Below, piece after piece: positions 36,155 to 47,304 of a stretch of DNA of 64,000 nucleotides. The DNA is taken from contig OX578280.1 in assembly GCA_951217055.1 (NCBI GenBank), positions 11,286,271-11,350,270 on the forward strand, given 5' to 3'. Position 1 is the first letter of the stretch. Every line of letters starts with the position of its first letter. The stretch comes from Gerris lacustris. Taxonomy: Eukaryota; Arthropoda; Insecta; Hemiptera; Gerridae. The position numbers and the translations under genes were made by a program. Below the pieces are notes generated by a model. It made no database searches, was not told where the DNA came from, and was given only the letters and a program-made list of their open reading frames with translations.

Positions 36155-36792
36155 TACTACGTTTTTATTAGCTTGCTTTCTTGTTTGTTTGTTTGTCCAG
36201 TGCAAATCTGGCAATCGATTTCTAACTAACTTCCCGAATAGCTAGACATTTGAAACTTTTAGCATAGCTCAGAACACGATGACAATACATTATTTTAATA
36301 CTTTTCACCAACTTTCAGCAGAAATTAATTGGTTTTCAGCAAATTTTGCCGAATGGAAAGTTAGTTCGAAAAAAATCCGCAAGTTATTTTATTTGTTTTG
36401 CCATGTCCCATATTTACAATTTTCATTTTGACGGGTTTCAAATTTGTGAGTTTTATAAATAAGAGATAAACATTGAATGACAGCAAAACAGGAAATATCT
36501 CGATTATATTATTTATCGATTACATTATTTATATTATTTCAAATATATCGATGGCACGGTTTAGATTTGGTGTTGGGGAGATCCTTTGTACAAAGATTTG
36601 TCATTTTATAGGTTTTAAGATCAGCTCTCTAGATGGTTGTCATTTATGTGAAGTAAATAAATTTGGAACTATTTTTATTTCACTAACATTATATATTATA
36701 TAATAATAACAATTATATTATCAACATTACATACGATTCAACAGAAAATTTAAAAACGTAGTATATAAAAAGTTCTTTTTATCTTGAAATTA
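36155..36792. mobile_element. Family H TIR element, tandem copy 1
   Basis: Ends are TACTACGTTTTTATTAGC and the inverse TTTAAAAACGTAGTA, a 13-bp inverted repeat. TA on either side fits a mariner-like duplication, but the palindromic end makes this ambiguous. The 76-codon plus frame at 36473 has no recognisable features. Confidence 0.8.
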
Positions 36793-37415
36793 TTATTAGC
36801 TTGCTTTCTTGTTTGTTTGTCAGGTACAAATCTGGCAATCGATTTCTAACTAACTTTCCGAATAGCTAGACATTTGAAACTTTTAGCATAGCTCAGAACA
36901 CGATGACAATGCATTATTTTAATACTTTTAGCCATCTTTCAGCAGAATTTAATTGGTTTTCAGCAAATTTTGCCGAATGGAAAGTTAGTTCTGAAAAAAT
37001 CCGCAAGTTATTTTATTTGTTTTGCCATGTCCCATATTTACAATCTTCATTTTGACGGGTTTCAAATTTGTGATTTTTATAAATAAGAGATAAACATTGA
37101 ATGACAGCAAAACGGGAAATATATCGATTATATTATTTATCGATTACATTATTTATATTATTTCAAATGTATCGATGGCACGGTTTAGATTTGGTGTTGG
37201 GGAGATCCGTTGTACAAAGATTTGTCCTTTTAAAGGTTTAAGATCAGCTCTCTAGATGGTTGTCATTTATGTGAAGTAAATAAATTTGGAACTATTTTTT
37301 TTTTCACTAACATTATATATTATATAACAATATAATTTATATTATCAACATTACATACGATTCAACAGAAAATTTTAAAACGTAGTAAATAAAAAAAATA
37401 TTTTTATCTTGAAAT
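36793..37415. mobile_element. Family H TIR element, tandem copy 2
   Basis: Repeats the previous 626 bp almost in full, including outside flank (TTTTTATCTTGAAATTATT follows both copies). The left terminal repeat is lost, so this looks like a tandem duplication rather than a second insertion. Confidence 0.8.
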
Positions 37416-37424
37416 TATTTCGAC

Positions 37425-38190
37425 TCAATATTGTTTACACTAGGCTGCTCTATCATTGAAGCGAGCGTATTGCAATAAAATACTGAATATTAAGAAATTT
37501 ATTAATCATGATGAATGTCGTAGTTGAAGATAAGTGGAAGAGGGTAGTGTGGAATAGAGGGGGGGGTACTTGGTACAAAGCCACCTTCCTAGACATAACC
37601 ACTCCTATAAGAATCTTAACCACCCCCATTAGCTTTTAAACAAATATTATAAATGTATCACTTCACTGCTCAAAAACCTCTGCTTGTATCAAGTTGAAAT
37701 TTTACATGCCTGCTTCATTTGTACTTTAGACTTAGACGACGTATATGAAGTTTTATTAAAATCGTTACGTTAGAACGTAAGATATCGGTAAAAACGTGGT
37801 TTTCTCGACTTTAAACGTTTACGTCCGATTTAATAGTTTTAACGATTTTTATTAATTCATAGTAGTGTCGCTGTTGGTTCTTCTAAAATAATTTTATTTG
37901 AAAAAAATGTTCGTCTCATCGAATAGATGATGATAGAAGATAGAATCTTTTCTCGTCCAGAAATTCCAATTTTACATTTGAAGCTCACGTTTACATGGGC
38001 GTTGCGCGCGAACTCTTGGACGGATCACGCTGCCCAACGAACTTAGCCTTAGCATTAGTAAAAGGAACATGTATACCAAATTTTAACAAAATCGGTCGAC
38101 TTTTACTCAAGTGATCGTCGGACTAGTAAACGTTACTGACAGACAGACGGACAGGATGCATAGAATGTAAGAAGCTCGCTTACGCTCGCT
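37425..38190 (+). mobile_element. Family I half copy with (GTCY)n-type end
   Basis: Contains CTCTGCTTGTATCAAGTTGA, CGTTACGTTAGAACGTAAGA, ACGTTTACATGGGCG, a TATACCAAATTTTAAC core and GACAGACAGACGGACAGG. It diverges from the 34.5-kb copy and has only one arm. Confidence 0.7.
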
Positions 38191-38277
38191 TCCATAATAT
38201 ATGCATTCTATCCTTGTATAATATTTAAATTATTTAAACTTAAAGCTAAAGAAAAGAGAATCAAAACAAAATGTTAC

Positions 38278-38363
38278 CTCTAGCCATGGGACGGGACTGG
38301 TAGCATTTCTAGTCTTATTGCTTCTTCTAAGTTCATCATCCCATTAAATGCCTTCTTGTCCAT
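38278..38363 (-). other. Candidate internal or terminal exon of an unidentified gene
   Basis: An 86-bp, GC-richer island. On the minus strand it is preceded by a strong acceptor (ATATTTTGTTTTACAG) and followed by a donor (GAG then GTAACA). Frame 1 reads MDKKAFNGMMNLEEAIRLEM, then LPVPSHG and a TAG five bases before the donor. The other two frames stop early. The charged, helix-like text and the sharp borders look like a real exon, but the in-frame stop means it would be a last coding exon with a 3' UTR intron, a diverged exon, or chance. I do not recognise the protein. Confidence 0.35.
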
Positions 38364-38732
38364 CTGTAAAACAAAATATAAATTTAGAATATAAGCAATA
38401 GAAGTGAAACTTAAGTTCTAGAAAAAGAATAATCCTATGGAATATGTGTGTGAAGTGTGAAATTGCACAATAACTCTTATTCTTATTTAATTAATGCATA
38501 TTATATTAATTTATTAAATACGCGACATACATATCTATAACACATGAGTTTATAATCCCGCAGTCAGATAACTTCTCAAAGAAACATAATTTCAATTAAT
38601 AAATTATTTTCATAAAATGTTAGTGAATATAATAAAGAAAAACATGAAAACAACAGTAATATATATATTAATTGTTAAAATGTGTATAATAATACCCCTA
38701 CATACCAATTCTGTGTACAGAATAAATCAACT

Positions 38733-39035
38733 ACTCCCGTGGTATAGTATTATAGTAGTATAGCACGTGAGACTCTTACTCCAGGGGTCGGGGGTTCGAG
38801 ACTCGTCCAGAGGGAAGGCTTTTTACAGGTAAGTCAACGGCCGGCCTAAGTCGGCAATCGATTAAAATAGATATCACAGGCGAGTCTTAAAACAAAAACT
38901 TGCAATTTCGTTAATTTCACATCAAAAATGTTTCACTTGGACGAGTCTCGAAACGCGAACTTCGTTTCACGATGTCAATTTCATCCAAGTAAATTTACTC
39001 TACCGCGGCTAAAGTAGTTTCACTTAAAAAACATA
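38733..39035 (+). mobile_element. Family D SINE-like repeat with tRNA-like head
   Basis: The head has a TGGTATAGT A-box-like word (38740) and GGGTTCGAGACTC as B-box-like (38792), then GTCCAGAGGG. The downstream body (TTTCACTTGGACGAGTCTCG, CTCTACCGCGGC) matches a fragment at 30.65-30.75 kb. No intact tRNA can be folded from it, so this is not called as a tRNA gene. Confidence 0.6.
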
Positions 39036-39978
39036 ATAAGTTAATAGATGTAAAATTAAGATGATTTAAAACTAAGCAAACGAGAGTTAAGAAAGATATG
39101 AAGTCTAATTTCTACACTGCTTGACATATACGAGAATTTCTGTGAACAACATAATTTAATAACTGTAATATTGTTCTGTATATTTCTTATCTAACTTCTT
39201 AAACGTTGAATGGAATAAATAAAAGGCCATTAATTATACTAAAGAACAAACCATTATTGCCATAAACAGTTTTTATCATACAAATTCATTATTCTAAGAT
39301 AAAAAAAAATGAATAAACGAAAAAGAGACAAACTAGCGAAACATGTTGTAATTCAAGGATTTCCCGTTGTTACAACAAACAAATGCAAATGACGTTTAAA
39401 AATCTACTGTCTCAGAAGATAACATGAACGGACTACACTGAAAACATATTAAGGTATGTAAAACTACAAGTACAGAGTGGAATTCTTCACATTGAAAGAG
39501 CATTAGAAGAAACCGTTCTTTGTAGAGTGCAAATGGAATACACAAGTAATAAATTATTCTGTATACCAGGAATAAGGAACTATCATAATAAAGGACATCA
39601 AAGGCTACAGCATAGCACATGTTCTGATAGACAGCCAATAAGGAACCGTTCATTGTAGATAGACCTCGAATAGAATATACAAGTATTACGCGCTTTATTC
39701 TATCTACAAGTAACAAGGAACAACAGAGTTCTTACACAGTTTTTACCACATTGTAGAATGGGAAATAATACAGCGCATCCTATCTGAACATTTAACTTAA
39801 ATATTTATAATATATCTTATCAAAAAGGGACATTTGTTTTACTCGTATATTTTAAGTTTCCATGATGTTTAAATGCGGATTGAATCCTGGTTAGGAATTT
39901 AACAAGCTATGTAGGTATATATCCATGAATCCGTTTCAATATACACAAATCAGCTGATAAAAAAAAAAAAAAACTTTT
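39036..39978. other. No gene recognised
   Basis: AT-rich. The 106-codon minus-strand frame at 39396-39716 covers a stretch with loosely repeated phrases (AAGGAAC, TACAAGTA) and has no recognisable domain. Confidence 0.45.
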
Positions 39979-40013
39979 AATAGGTTACTTTGATATAGGT
40001 TATAAATAATTTT
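39979..40013 (+). repeat. 35-bp direct repeat flanking F, left copy
   Basis: Starts AATAGGTTACTTTGATATAG and ends at ATTTT before the F cassette. The same 35 bases, with one change, lie at 40601-40635 between F and G. Confidence 0.9.
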
Positions 40014-40600
40014 ATCTATGATTGATACGAAATATAAACATTGTATCTCTGTTTTGATGCATAGAAAGTGATTCTTTACGTACTTGCATTCATTGCGCAA
40101 TTGCGCATGCGCGTTGCATAGTTCTGAAGAATTCCTCTTCTTTACCACCCTAGGGCGGTAAAGAAGAGGAATTCTTCTGCTTTACGCACGATTAGCGAGT
40201 TTGTTTACATTTAACAAAACTAATTTGCTGTTCTTTTATTAAAGTAACTGTTTATATCGAGTTTTTAGAGAAAAAGAATGAGTGAATCAAGTGACTGACG
40301 AAAATGTGGAGAATAATAATAATAATCCTCCAGAAATAATTGATTCGGCAAAAAATACAACTCAAGAATTAATGCCATCTTTATCAAGAGAGAGATACGA
40401 ACTTACATACAGCAAGTTTATTTTTTTCTGTATTTATTATTTAAATCTAACAATCGTAGATAAAGTACGGTACGCAACTCGTGCAAAAACGGCATTTTGC
40501 ATTGCTCGTGTGGTTTTACTACCCTCGCTATCGCTCGGGTGCAAACTCCACACTTGCATGCAAAATGCTACTTTCCGCACTAGACGCGTAATTTACTATT
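40014..40600 (+). mobile_element. F cassette, long form, with recombinase-like N-terminal frame
   Basis: Begins ATCTATGATTGATACG and ends GACGCGTAATTTACTATT. The promoter-side half holds a palindrome at about 40127-40180. The open segment 40282-40602 reads an acidic Asn-rich leader and then MPSLSRERYELTYSKF. This phrase resembles the opening of the SAM-like core-binding domain of Crypton-type tyrosine recombinases (family consensus recalled, not searched). The frame then runs into the right-end hairpin, where translation is meaningless. The catalytic domain is absent, so the copy is non-autonomous. Confidence 0.75.
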
Positions 40601-40635
40601 AATAGGTTACTTTGATATAGGTTATAAATCATTTT
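40601..40635 (+). repeat. 35-bp direct repeat flanking F, right copy
   Basis: Matches 39979-40013 except for one base (AAATC for AAATA). It lies directly between the CTATT end of F and the start of G. Confidence 0.9.
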
Positions 40636-41383
40636 ACCTCCAGCGGGGAGAAAAAGTGAATTTTCCTCCCTAGTTTACAGGGAGGAAAGTATCTCATTCC
40701 ACCCGGTCGGGCTCAACAGGGAGTAATGAGAAAGATCATGAGAGTTCATGATTCCCTCCAGTGTTGCCCAAGTGATAAGCACAAATAAATAAGCTTGGTG
40801 CTAATACACATTTCATTTATGAACTATTGTTTAATGTCTAAATCTATAATGTCATCTTCACACATAACCTTCACGACGTTTGTCATGATGACTCATCAGT
40901 AAAACAAACTAAAAGTTAAAAGAGAAACCATTATTTCTAAATGTAGATCTACTCATATGGATGATTATACGTTAGTTGTCAATACCATTCAATACACGAC
41001 TCAGCTACCAGTTGATCTCCCATTTAATTTTAGTATTGAAATTCAAATAATTACTATCTATAATTTAATTTTAACATGATTAAACTTATCTGGTGAATTA
41101 TTATTAGTATATATCAATTTTTTTTAAATATAAAAATGTTTACTTTTTTAACATAAAATACTTTAAAATTAAAATCTTATTCAATTACTTTTTTCTCCCT
41201 TCTGGAGGTAAAATCTTGTACGTACCTCGGGAGTAAAAATCACTTGCACCCTCGCGATAAATAACTCCCGAGGCGAAGCCGAGGGAGTGTACGCTATGGT
41301 TCCCTCGGCTTAGCCTCAGGAACCAACTTCATCGCTCAGGGTGCAATCACTTACTTTCCTCCCTTGGTGCGTAAATAACTATT
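40636..41383 (+). mobile_element. G cassette
   Basis: Begins ACCTCCAGCGGGGAGAAAAA and ends TGCGTAAATAACTATT, matching the 21.5-22.2 kb copy at both ends. Its right end folds into a long imperfect hairpin (TTGCACCCTCGCGAT with ATCGCTCAGGGTGCAA) holding two smaller hairpins, CCCGAGGCGAAGCCGAGGGA and GGTTCCCTCGGC.../...GAGGAACC-like. No open frame recognised. Confidence 0.7.
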
Positions 41384-42182
41384 GTAACCTTCACCTTTTT
41401 TAACCAGGTTTGTAACGTGTGTATAGTGTACGGCTGACCCACCGACGGCTGGTCCGACGTACCGAACAGCGGGGCTTGTTAGATCCGTGTCGGATGCATG
41501 AAGAATCCGACAGGTCCTTGACGTACGGCATGTTGCTAACCAAACCATACTCACAGTCCAATTGATGTACCACATTGGCTCGTCGGAGTGAGTGTTGTAC
41601 TGCAAGTTGGACAGATTTGACTACAGTTCCTACAGAAACACACTAGGGGCGCTAACCACATTCAGCGCATGTCAGGATCGAGTTTAGGTGTTTCCATAAA
41701 ACTCGATCCAGAGTTTTAGAGAGAGTCCAGAGTTTAGGTGTTTATTTAAACACCTAAACTCGATCCAGATAACAACCCCAAAACTTAGTGTATCGTATCA
41801 GGGTCTGTATCGTATTCAATCTGTATTGAATCTAGGTTTCCATGGACAGTTTGGATCCAAAAACTGTATTCAACCCGTATTCAGTCCCTATTGAAACATC
41901 ATGGAAACGTAGTAATTGATATGAAGAAACTAGAGGCTAGATAAGAACAAACTTTGTTCTTCATGTTCTAAATATTACGTGATACATGAAAAACTTTAAT
42001 AATAGAAGTTGGATGTCAAGAGATTGGACTAAGGGTGAAGGTTAAACTCAAGTAGAAAAGTCACGAAAACTTGTAGACACACAAAATAAAAAAAACAAAA
42101 GAAAGCGCACAAGGGAAATGCAATCAAACATAAATCTAGGACAAATATGATTGACAAAATAGGATTAATAATTATTGTTCCC
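41384..42182. other. Mostly unassigned; short inverted repeat
   Basis: 41390-41650 is GC-richer and unique-looking and contains a candidate exon (listed separately). At about 41672-41772 the phrase AGTTTAGGTGTTT and its inverse AAACACCTAAACTC form an inverted repeat framed by CTCGATCC words. Confidence 0.45.
41555..41629 (-). other. Weak candidate 75-bp internal exon
   Basis: On the minus strand: GTGTGTTTCTGTAG acceptor-like, then 75 bp, then a consensus donor GTGAGT. Two frames are open, one reading TVVKSVQLAVQHSLRRANVV. Length is exactly 25 codons. The sequence lies in a GC-richer patch. I do not recognise the protein, and chance cannot be excluded. Confidence 0.22.
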
Positions 42183-42560
42183 AAACTTACCGAAGGTAAC
42201 GGCAGCTATGTAATCGGTCTGAATAACGAAAACATTTTATGTCTCCTATTACAAAAATTCTAAAATAAAAATCCGTTTCAAACTTCATGGAACATTTTTG
42301 GTTCCGTATCTCCCTGACGATCAATTTTTGCGGACCTACCTCGCAACATACCTCGCAACCTACTTGACCAATTCGAATGAAATATTGAATAATGAGTCAT
42401 AATTAGCCAATTATTGGTTAGCCCATAATTACCCATTATGGAAAGATACAAAAACGGGGGAAAAATTAAATTAAAATTGACAAAAATAGGTTGTAAAAGT
42501 ATACAATCATTTAAGTATACGAAATAGGACTCGAGGAAAGCAATGTGTCACACTAATTGG
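42183..42560 (-). mobile_element. Family A element, shortened
   Basis: From CCCAAACTTACCGAAGGTAA, through GGAACATTTTTGGTTCCGTA and a reduced microsatellite, to TGTGTCACACTAATTGGTAG. The middle is deleted relative to the 2.6-kb copy. Confidence 0.75.
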
Positions 42561-43424
42561 TAGACTATTTTATTTAATATTTATTAACATTTTGTTTATT
42601 AATTTACCTGACAAGAAAATTGGTAAAATTTTAACCAAAAAGCATCCTACTGTGTATTGTGTATATTCATTATACAAATACAGGAACGAAATAAATACAA
42701 CTGCAATAACTTATGAAATTTAATGACAAGTTTTAATTGGACTCCTGTGAAAAGCTTCTGTGTTTATCCCTGCTAAAATATTCCACCAATTTTGACCTGG
42801 TTTTTATTAATTAATTTTTCCGAAAGAGGGTTCTTTTAATTGATACCATTTCAATTGGCTCTGCAACCTTAGAGCCAATTTTAAGGACATGAATAAAAAT
42901 ATATTGTGTATAACTATAACAATATAAAACTAAATATTATTGGTACAAATATATATTTTAATTAATTGGGTAGAGTTGGAGAAAATAAAATGATGAGACA
43001 GACATTCTTCACCTCATCCTTTTATTTTATTCAATATTACCCTATTAATTAAAATATACATATTTACCAATAAAATTTAGTCATACTAATCAAAATATTG
43101 TTTCATACGCTTTTCCCGGGTAGTATATCGCAATAAATGTATAGCTTTTTCGATGAAATCCACGTCACGAAGAGTTTAGATTCCGACGTTCTGCTTCCAT
43201 AACTGGAAGCATCTAAAGGGAGGAAGTGAAATTAACTTGAAGCAACATCCCCCTTTTATAACGTGCATTAGGAAACACTCTTTTTCTTTCAAAATTATTT
43301 TTTTCTTTTATAAATTTTTAGGTTTGAAATTACATATCTGTCTTGATACATAAAAAATAACGAGAGTAAGTTTTCTTTAAATAATCATAATATGATTACT
43401 AATATGGACAAATAAATAAATAAT
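42561..43424. repeat. AT-rich stretch with a 140-bp palindrome
   Basis: At 42937-43078 the arms ATTATTGGTACAAATATATA and the inverse TATACATATTTACCAATAA, with inner GGGTA/TACCC and GATGAG/CTCATC, form an imperfect hairpin resembling a small MITE. No gene recognised around it. Confidence 0.6.
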
Positions 43425-43514
43425 ATGCCAAATTTTGTCAAAATCGGCCCAGTAGTTTAGGCTCCACCACGCGTTTACACATACGATAGACAGACAATAG
43501 GCAATCATTTATTT
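43425..43514 (-). mobile_element. Family C element, part 1 of a split copy
   Basis: TGCCAAATTTTGTCAAAATC, AGTAGTTTAGGCTCC, then GATAGACAGACAATAG and ATCATTT. It is interrupted here by family B and resumes at 45342. Confidence 0.8.
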
Positions 43515-45341
43515 AATAAACAGGTCAAGTGTGTGCTGGTCAGCACACAGCGAGGGTCCGTAGGCAACAACACTGTATTGTTTAAGTAGTACCTAATATT
43601 GATGTAGCTTTTTAATATGCAAAAAAGCTAACGTCAAACTATCCTAGGTCTGATATTCACAAAACACATAAACAAACTTCTGATAAAGTATTTTTTGCCA
43701 AAATATCCAATAGAGTTTAATTATAAAAAAATCACAGGAAAGTACTTGCGTCCAAGTACTTTTTAGGGTTTTGTAGATGATTAAGCATACCCGTTATGTA
43801 ATTATGATTTATTTTCTTCGATCCTAAGGGTCAGGGGTTCGATCCCCCGGGAGGTCACAATATTTTTTATAGGTAATAACGACAAGATAAATTACATTTT
43901 TTAGGAAATTTTCATCGCCCAACCATACGGTGTAACCATGAATCATTTCAAAATTTTAAGACCAGCCAATATTTAAAATTTGGGGGGGGGGATTTTTTTG
44001 GGGGTATATTTTGACTTAAAAATTTAAAAAAGCAAATATATATTTGTATCCTACTCTTCAGCAGCTTTCATTTGATACCCAACTCAAAATGTTTAAAAAA
44101 TAAAATTTTGGGCGCACTCCAAATTTTCGCGCACAAAATTGGTAATTTTTAAAACCTGGGAATGAACTCCCGGAAATATCATCGCCTCACTATAAGGTAT
44201 TAGTATGAATTATTTCGAAATTTTAGCACCAGCCGATCTATAGTGGTTGGGGGGGGGAAAATTTTTTTGGGGTATATTTTTATTTTTTTCCCCTATAAGG
44301 AATGCAAATTTTAAAAAAGCATATATATATTTGTGTCCTACTCTTCAACAGCTTTCATTTAATACCCAACACGAAATTTTAAAAAAATAAAATTTTGGGC
44401 GCACTTCACTTTTTCGCGCCCAAAATTAACAATTTTTGAAAATTTGGGATGAACTCCCGGAATTTTCATCGCCCCACAATAAGATATTAGCATGAATTAT
44501 TTCGAAATTTTAGCGCTAGCCGATCTATAGTGGTTGGGGGGGGGGAAATTTTTTTTGGGTATATTTTGATTTATTTAACCAATAAGGAATGCAACATTTA
44601 AAAAGTCATATATATATTTGTGTCCTACTCTTCAGCAGCTTTCATTTGATACCCTACTCAAAAATTAAAAAAAATATAAATTTTTGAGTTTACCACATTT
44701 TTTCGAATTGCGCATGCGCAAATCTAATTATGAACTTCTGTATATTTTTCCTGTGGTTGGGTCAAAAAGGTGCACCAGTGTTTCAAATTTCAGTACTTTC
44801 GCTTAAACGGTTCGGGCCCTATGAACCAAAGAGCGACGGACGGACGGACACATCACCCTCGGTATAAGGGTTTTGAGAAGTATCTACAAAACCCTAAAAA
44901 AACAACGTATTTTGTCAATAAAAACCAAAAATTTTTTTTTTCGAAATTTCCACCACTTTACATAAGAAAGATAGAAGGGGGGGACACTTTTTACACCAAC
45001 TTCAAACTTGCCTACGCTCGCCCTATCAAAATTATAACCAAAAAATTATATATTATTGTAATTAGGTCGACGTACCCTTTCATATGATATCCCACACGGT
45101 CTCCAAAAAAAAGAAATATTTTTAACCCTTAAGTTTTTTAACCCTTTTTTTAAAAAAATTTTTTTTTTTTAAGTCGCTATATTTTTAAAATGTGTGGGTA
45201 GGTACTATACACATGCCAAATTTCAAAGTGATCATGCGAAAGGTGTCACCGTGAGAGCAGGCGACAGACGGACGGACAGACAGACAGACTCACGCAGGAA
45301 AATATAAGGGTCCTTGCCCCTTGGTTTTGCCTAGGGACCCT
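43515..45341 (-). mobile_element. Family B element, itself interrupted by family J
   Basis: On the minus strand the start is AGGGTCCCTAGGC after a T-run and the end is the inverse subterminal repeat, the hairpin GTGTGCTGACCAGCACAC and ACCTGTTTATT. The (GTCY)n tract is at about 45262-45290. The inner part is split at 43731/44900 by family J. The outer parts read together as the 46.6-kb copy does. Confidence 0.85.
43732..44900 (-). mobile_element. Family J (GTCY)n element inside family B
   Basis: On the minus strand: starts TTTTTAGGGTTTTGTAGATA, has GTCCGTCCGTCCGTC, three tandem core repeats of about 267-287 bp (landmark CATCGCC at 43913, 44180 and 44467, each with a G-run and a TTTCATTTGATACCC phrase), the inverse CTACAAAACCCTAAAAA, and the terminal hairpin AAGTACTTG-GACG-CAAGTACTT. 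A short segment near 43835-43855 (GGGGTTCGATCCCCC) resembles a tRNA B box. Confidence 0.8.
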
Positions 45342-45449
45342 AAAAAACACTATTTTTGACTCAGGGGACCTCAAAACGTGTAAATCCATCAAAATTTCAA
45401 AATCAAATTTTCGTTCCATCACAATACTTCCTCTTTATAAGAGAAAGTA
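45342..45449 (-). mobile_element. Family C element, part 2 of a split copy
   Basis: Resumes with AAAAAACACTATTTTTGACT, then CTCAGGGGACCTCAAAACGT and the end hairpin TACTTCCTCTTTATAAGAGA. This is what follows directly in intact C copies. Confidence 0.85.
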
Positions 45450-45463
45450 AACACAGTAGAACA

Positions 45464-45712
45464 GAAGTTGTAGACTTCTCTAACACTTCTTCAGAAGTTG
45501 TAGACTTCTCTAACACTTCTTCAGAAGTTGTAGACTTCTCTAACACTTCTTCAGAAGTTGTAGACTTCTCTAACACTTCTTCAGAAGTTGTAGACTTCTC
45601 TAACACTTCTTCAGAAGTTGTAGACTTCTCTAACACTTCTTCAGAAGTTGTAGACTTCTCTAACACTTCTTCAGAAGTTGTAGACTTCTCTAACACTTCT
45701 TCAGAAGTTGTA
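45464..45712. repeat. 30-bp minisatellite, 8 identical copies
   Basis: The unit GAAGTTGTAGACTTCTCTAA plus CACTTCTTCA is repeated eight times without a visible change, then a partial ninth. It begins 14 bases after the end hairpin of a family C copy. Frames on both strands (147 and 127 codons) are repeat artefacts. Confidence 0.97.
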
Positions 45713-45989
45713 AGACTCTTTAGCACATACATTTGTAAATATATTCTTTCACTTAGGGTTTTGAGTAAATGTTCTGTTAAATCCATTATTGTATCATGAA
45801 AAGCAGTAAGATGCTATCCATATATTTTCTTTTGATAAAATCAAATCTATATAATATGATAAGTTTTTCCATCTTTATTCATATGTAATACTTTCCAATG
45901 TACTTCGAAGTCGCAGAACATCTGATGTTTGCTTCTTTTACGCAGTTACTATTGCTTTGTGCTTTGTGTTTTATATTTTATGGCATACA

Positions 45990-46081
<92 letters not shown>
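45990..46081. repeat. (AT)n microsatellite, about 90 bp
   Basis: Pure AT dinucleotides. Confidence 0.97.
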
Positions 46082-46085
<4 letters not shown>

Positions 46086-46587
46086 AAGAGGTTAAGATCT
46101 GAAAGATACCTTTGAACCTTCTTTGCTATTTTATTTTTTTGTGCCTTCTTCATACATCGCTAATTCTTTCAGTGTATAAATGTCAAAGGCTTTATAACTG
46201 CTCTAGCTCATATCTAATTTCTTGTAAATAAAAGTTTTTAAAAGTTCATCCGCTTTACTTATTTCCTGAAATCTTTCAATTTAGTCTCGTAAACATATCG
46301 AAAAACGCTATCAAAAGATGTCAAACTAAAGAGTATTTAACTTTGGTGTTTGCTTCATATGGAGACGTAATAGCTTAAAATATTATTTAAAAAAAACATA
46401 AAATAGCCATTCAGTGATGAAACGTATCAAAATAATCTTCAGATGTAGCAAATGTGGCTAAAAAGTTCGTCTTATAAATTACTAATGAGGTAACAGGCCT
46501 TGAATTGATAAAGGGTTTTCCATCCTTACAAGATTTTAGAGAACTTATTTCTTAGATTACAAAGTTCTTAAAACAGATCTTTTTTTT
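46082..46587. other. No gene recognised
   Basis: AT-rich sequence up to the T-run that precedes a family B element. Confidence 0.45.
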
Positions 46588-47304
46588 AGGGTCCGTAGGC
46601 AAAACCAAGGACCCTTATATCCTGCGTGTGTTTGTCCGTCCATCCTCTCGCGTGCTCTCACGGCTACACCTTTCGTCCGATCACTATGAAATTTGGCATG
46701 TATGTGTCTTGTACCTGCCCACATATTTTAAAAATATAGCGACTTAAAAAAAATATTTTTCAAAAAAATTAGGGTAAAAAAACTTAAGGGTAAAAATGTT
46801 TTTTATTTTTTTTTTCGACACCGTGAGGGGTATCATATGAAAGGGTACGTCGAGCTGATTACAAAAATATATAATTCTTTGGATATAACTTTGATAGGGC
46901 GAGCGTAGGCAAGTTTGAAGTGGGTGTGAAACGTGTCCCCCCCTCTATCTCGCTTATGTGAAGTGCAAAAAATCTGAAAAAATTCCTGAACATTCTTCGA
47001 CCAAAAGTAAAGATACCACTTTTTGGAAATTTCGAAAAAAATTTTATTTAATTTTTTATTGACAAAATACGTTTTTTTATAATTATGGTCTTTTCGATGT
47101 ATTTATATGGTTGTAGTCCGGTTCAGTGGCAAAAAAATACTTTATCAGAGTGTGTTTTGAGAATATCAGACCCTTAGAATGGTTCAAAGTAGCTTTTTAG
47201 CATTTTGAAAAAACACTGTTTATACACTTTACAGTTAAACACTATACAGTGTGACCTACGGACCCTCGCTGTGTGCTGACTAGCACACACGTGACCTGTT
47301 TATT
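46588..47304 (+). mobile_element. Family B (GTCY)n element, complete
   Basis: The best family B copy. 5' AGGGTCCGTAGGC after eight Ts, GTTTGTCCGTCCATCC, core AAATTTGGCATGTATGTGTC, the inverse subterminal repeat CTACGGACCCT, a perfect 7-bp hairpin GTGTGCT-GACT-AGCACAC at 47271-47288, and 3' ACCTGTTTATT. No coding capacity. Confidence 0.85.

Noticed and set aside
38733..38815. Possible tRNA gene
   Set aside because: A- and B-box-like words are present but no acceptor stem or anticodon arm can be formed, and the downstream body is repeated elsewhere. It fits a SINE head.
45356..45799. 147- and 127-codon frames on opposite strands
   Set aside because: They translate the 8 x 30-bp minisatellite and family C sequence.
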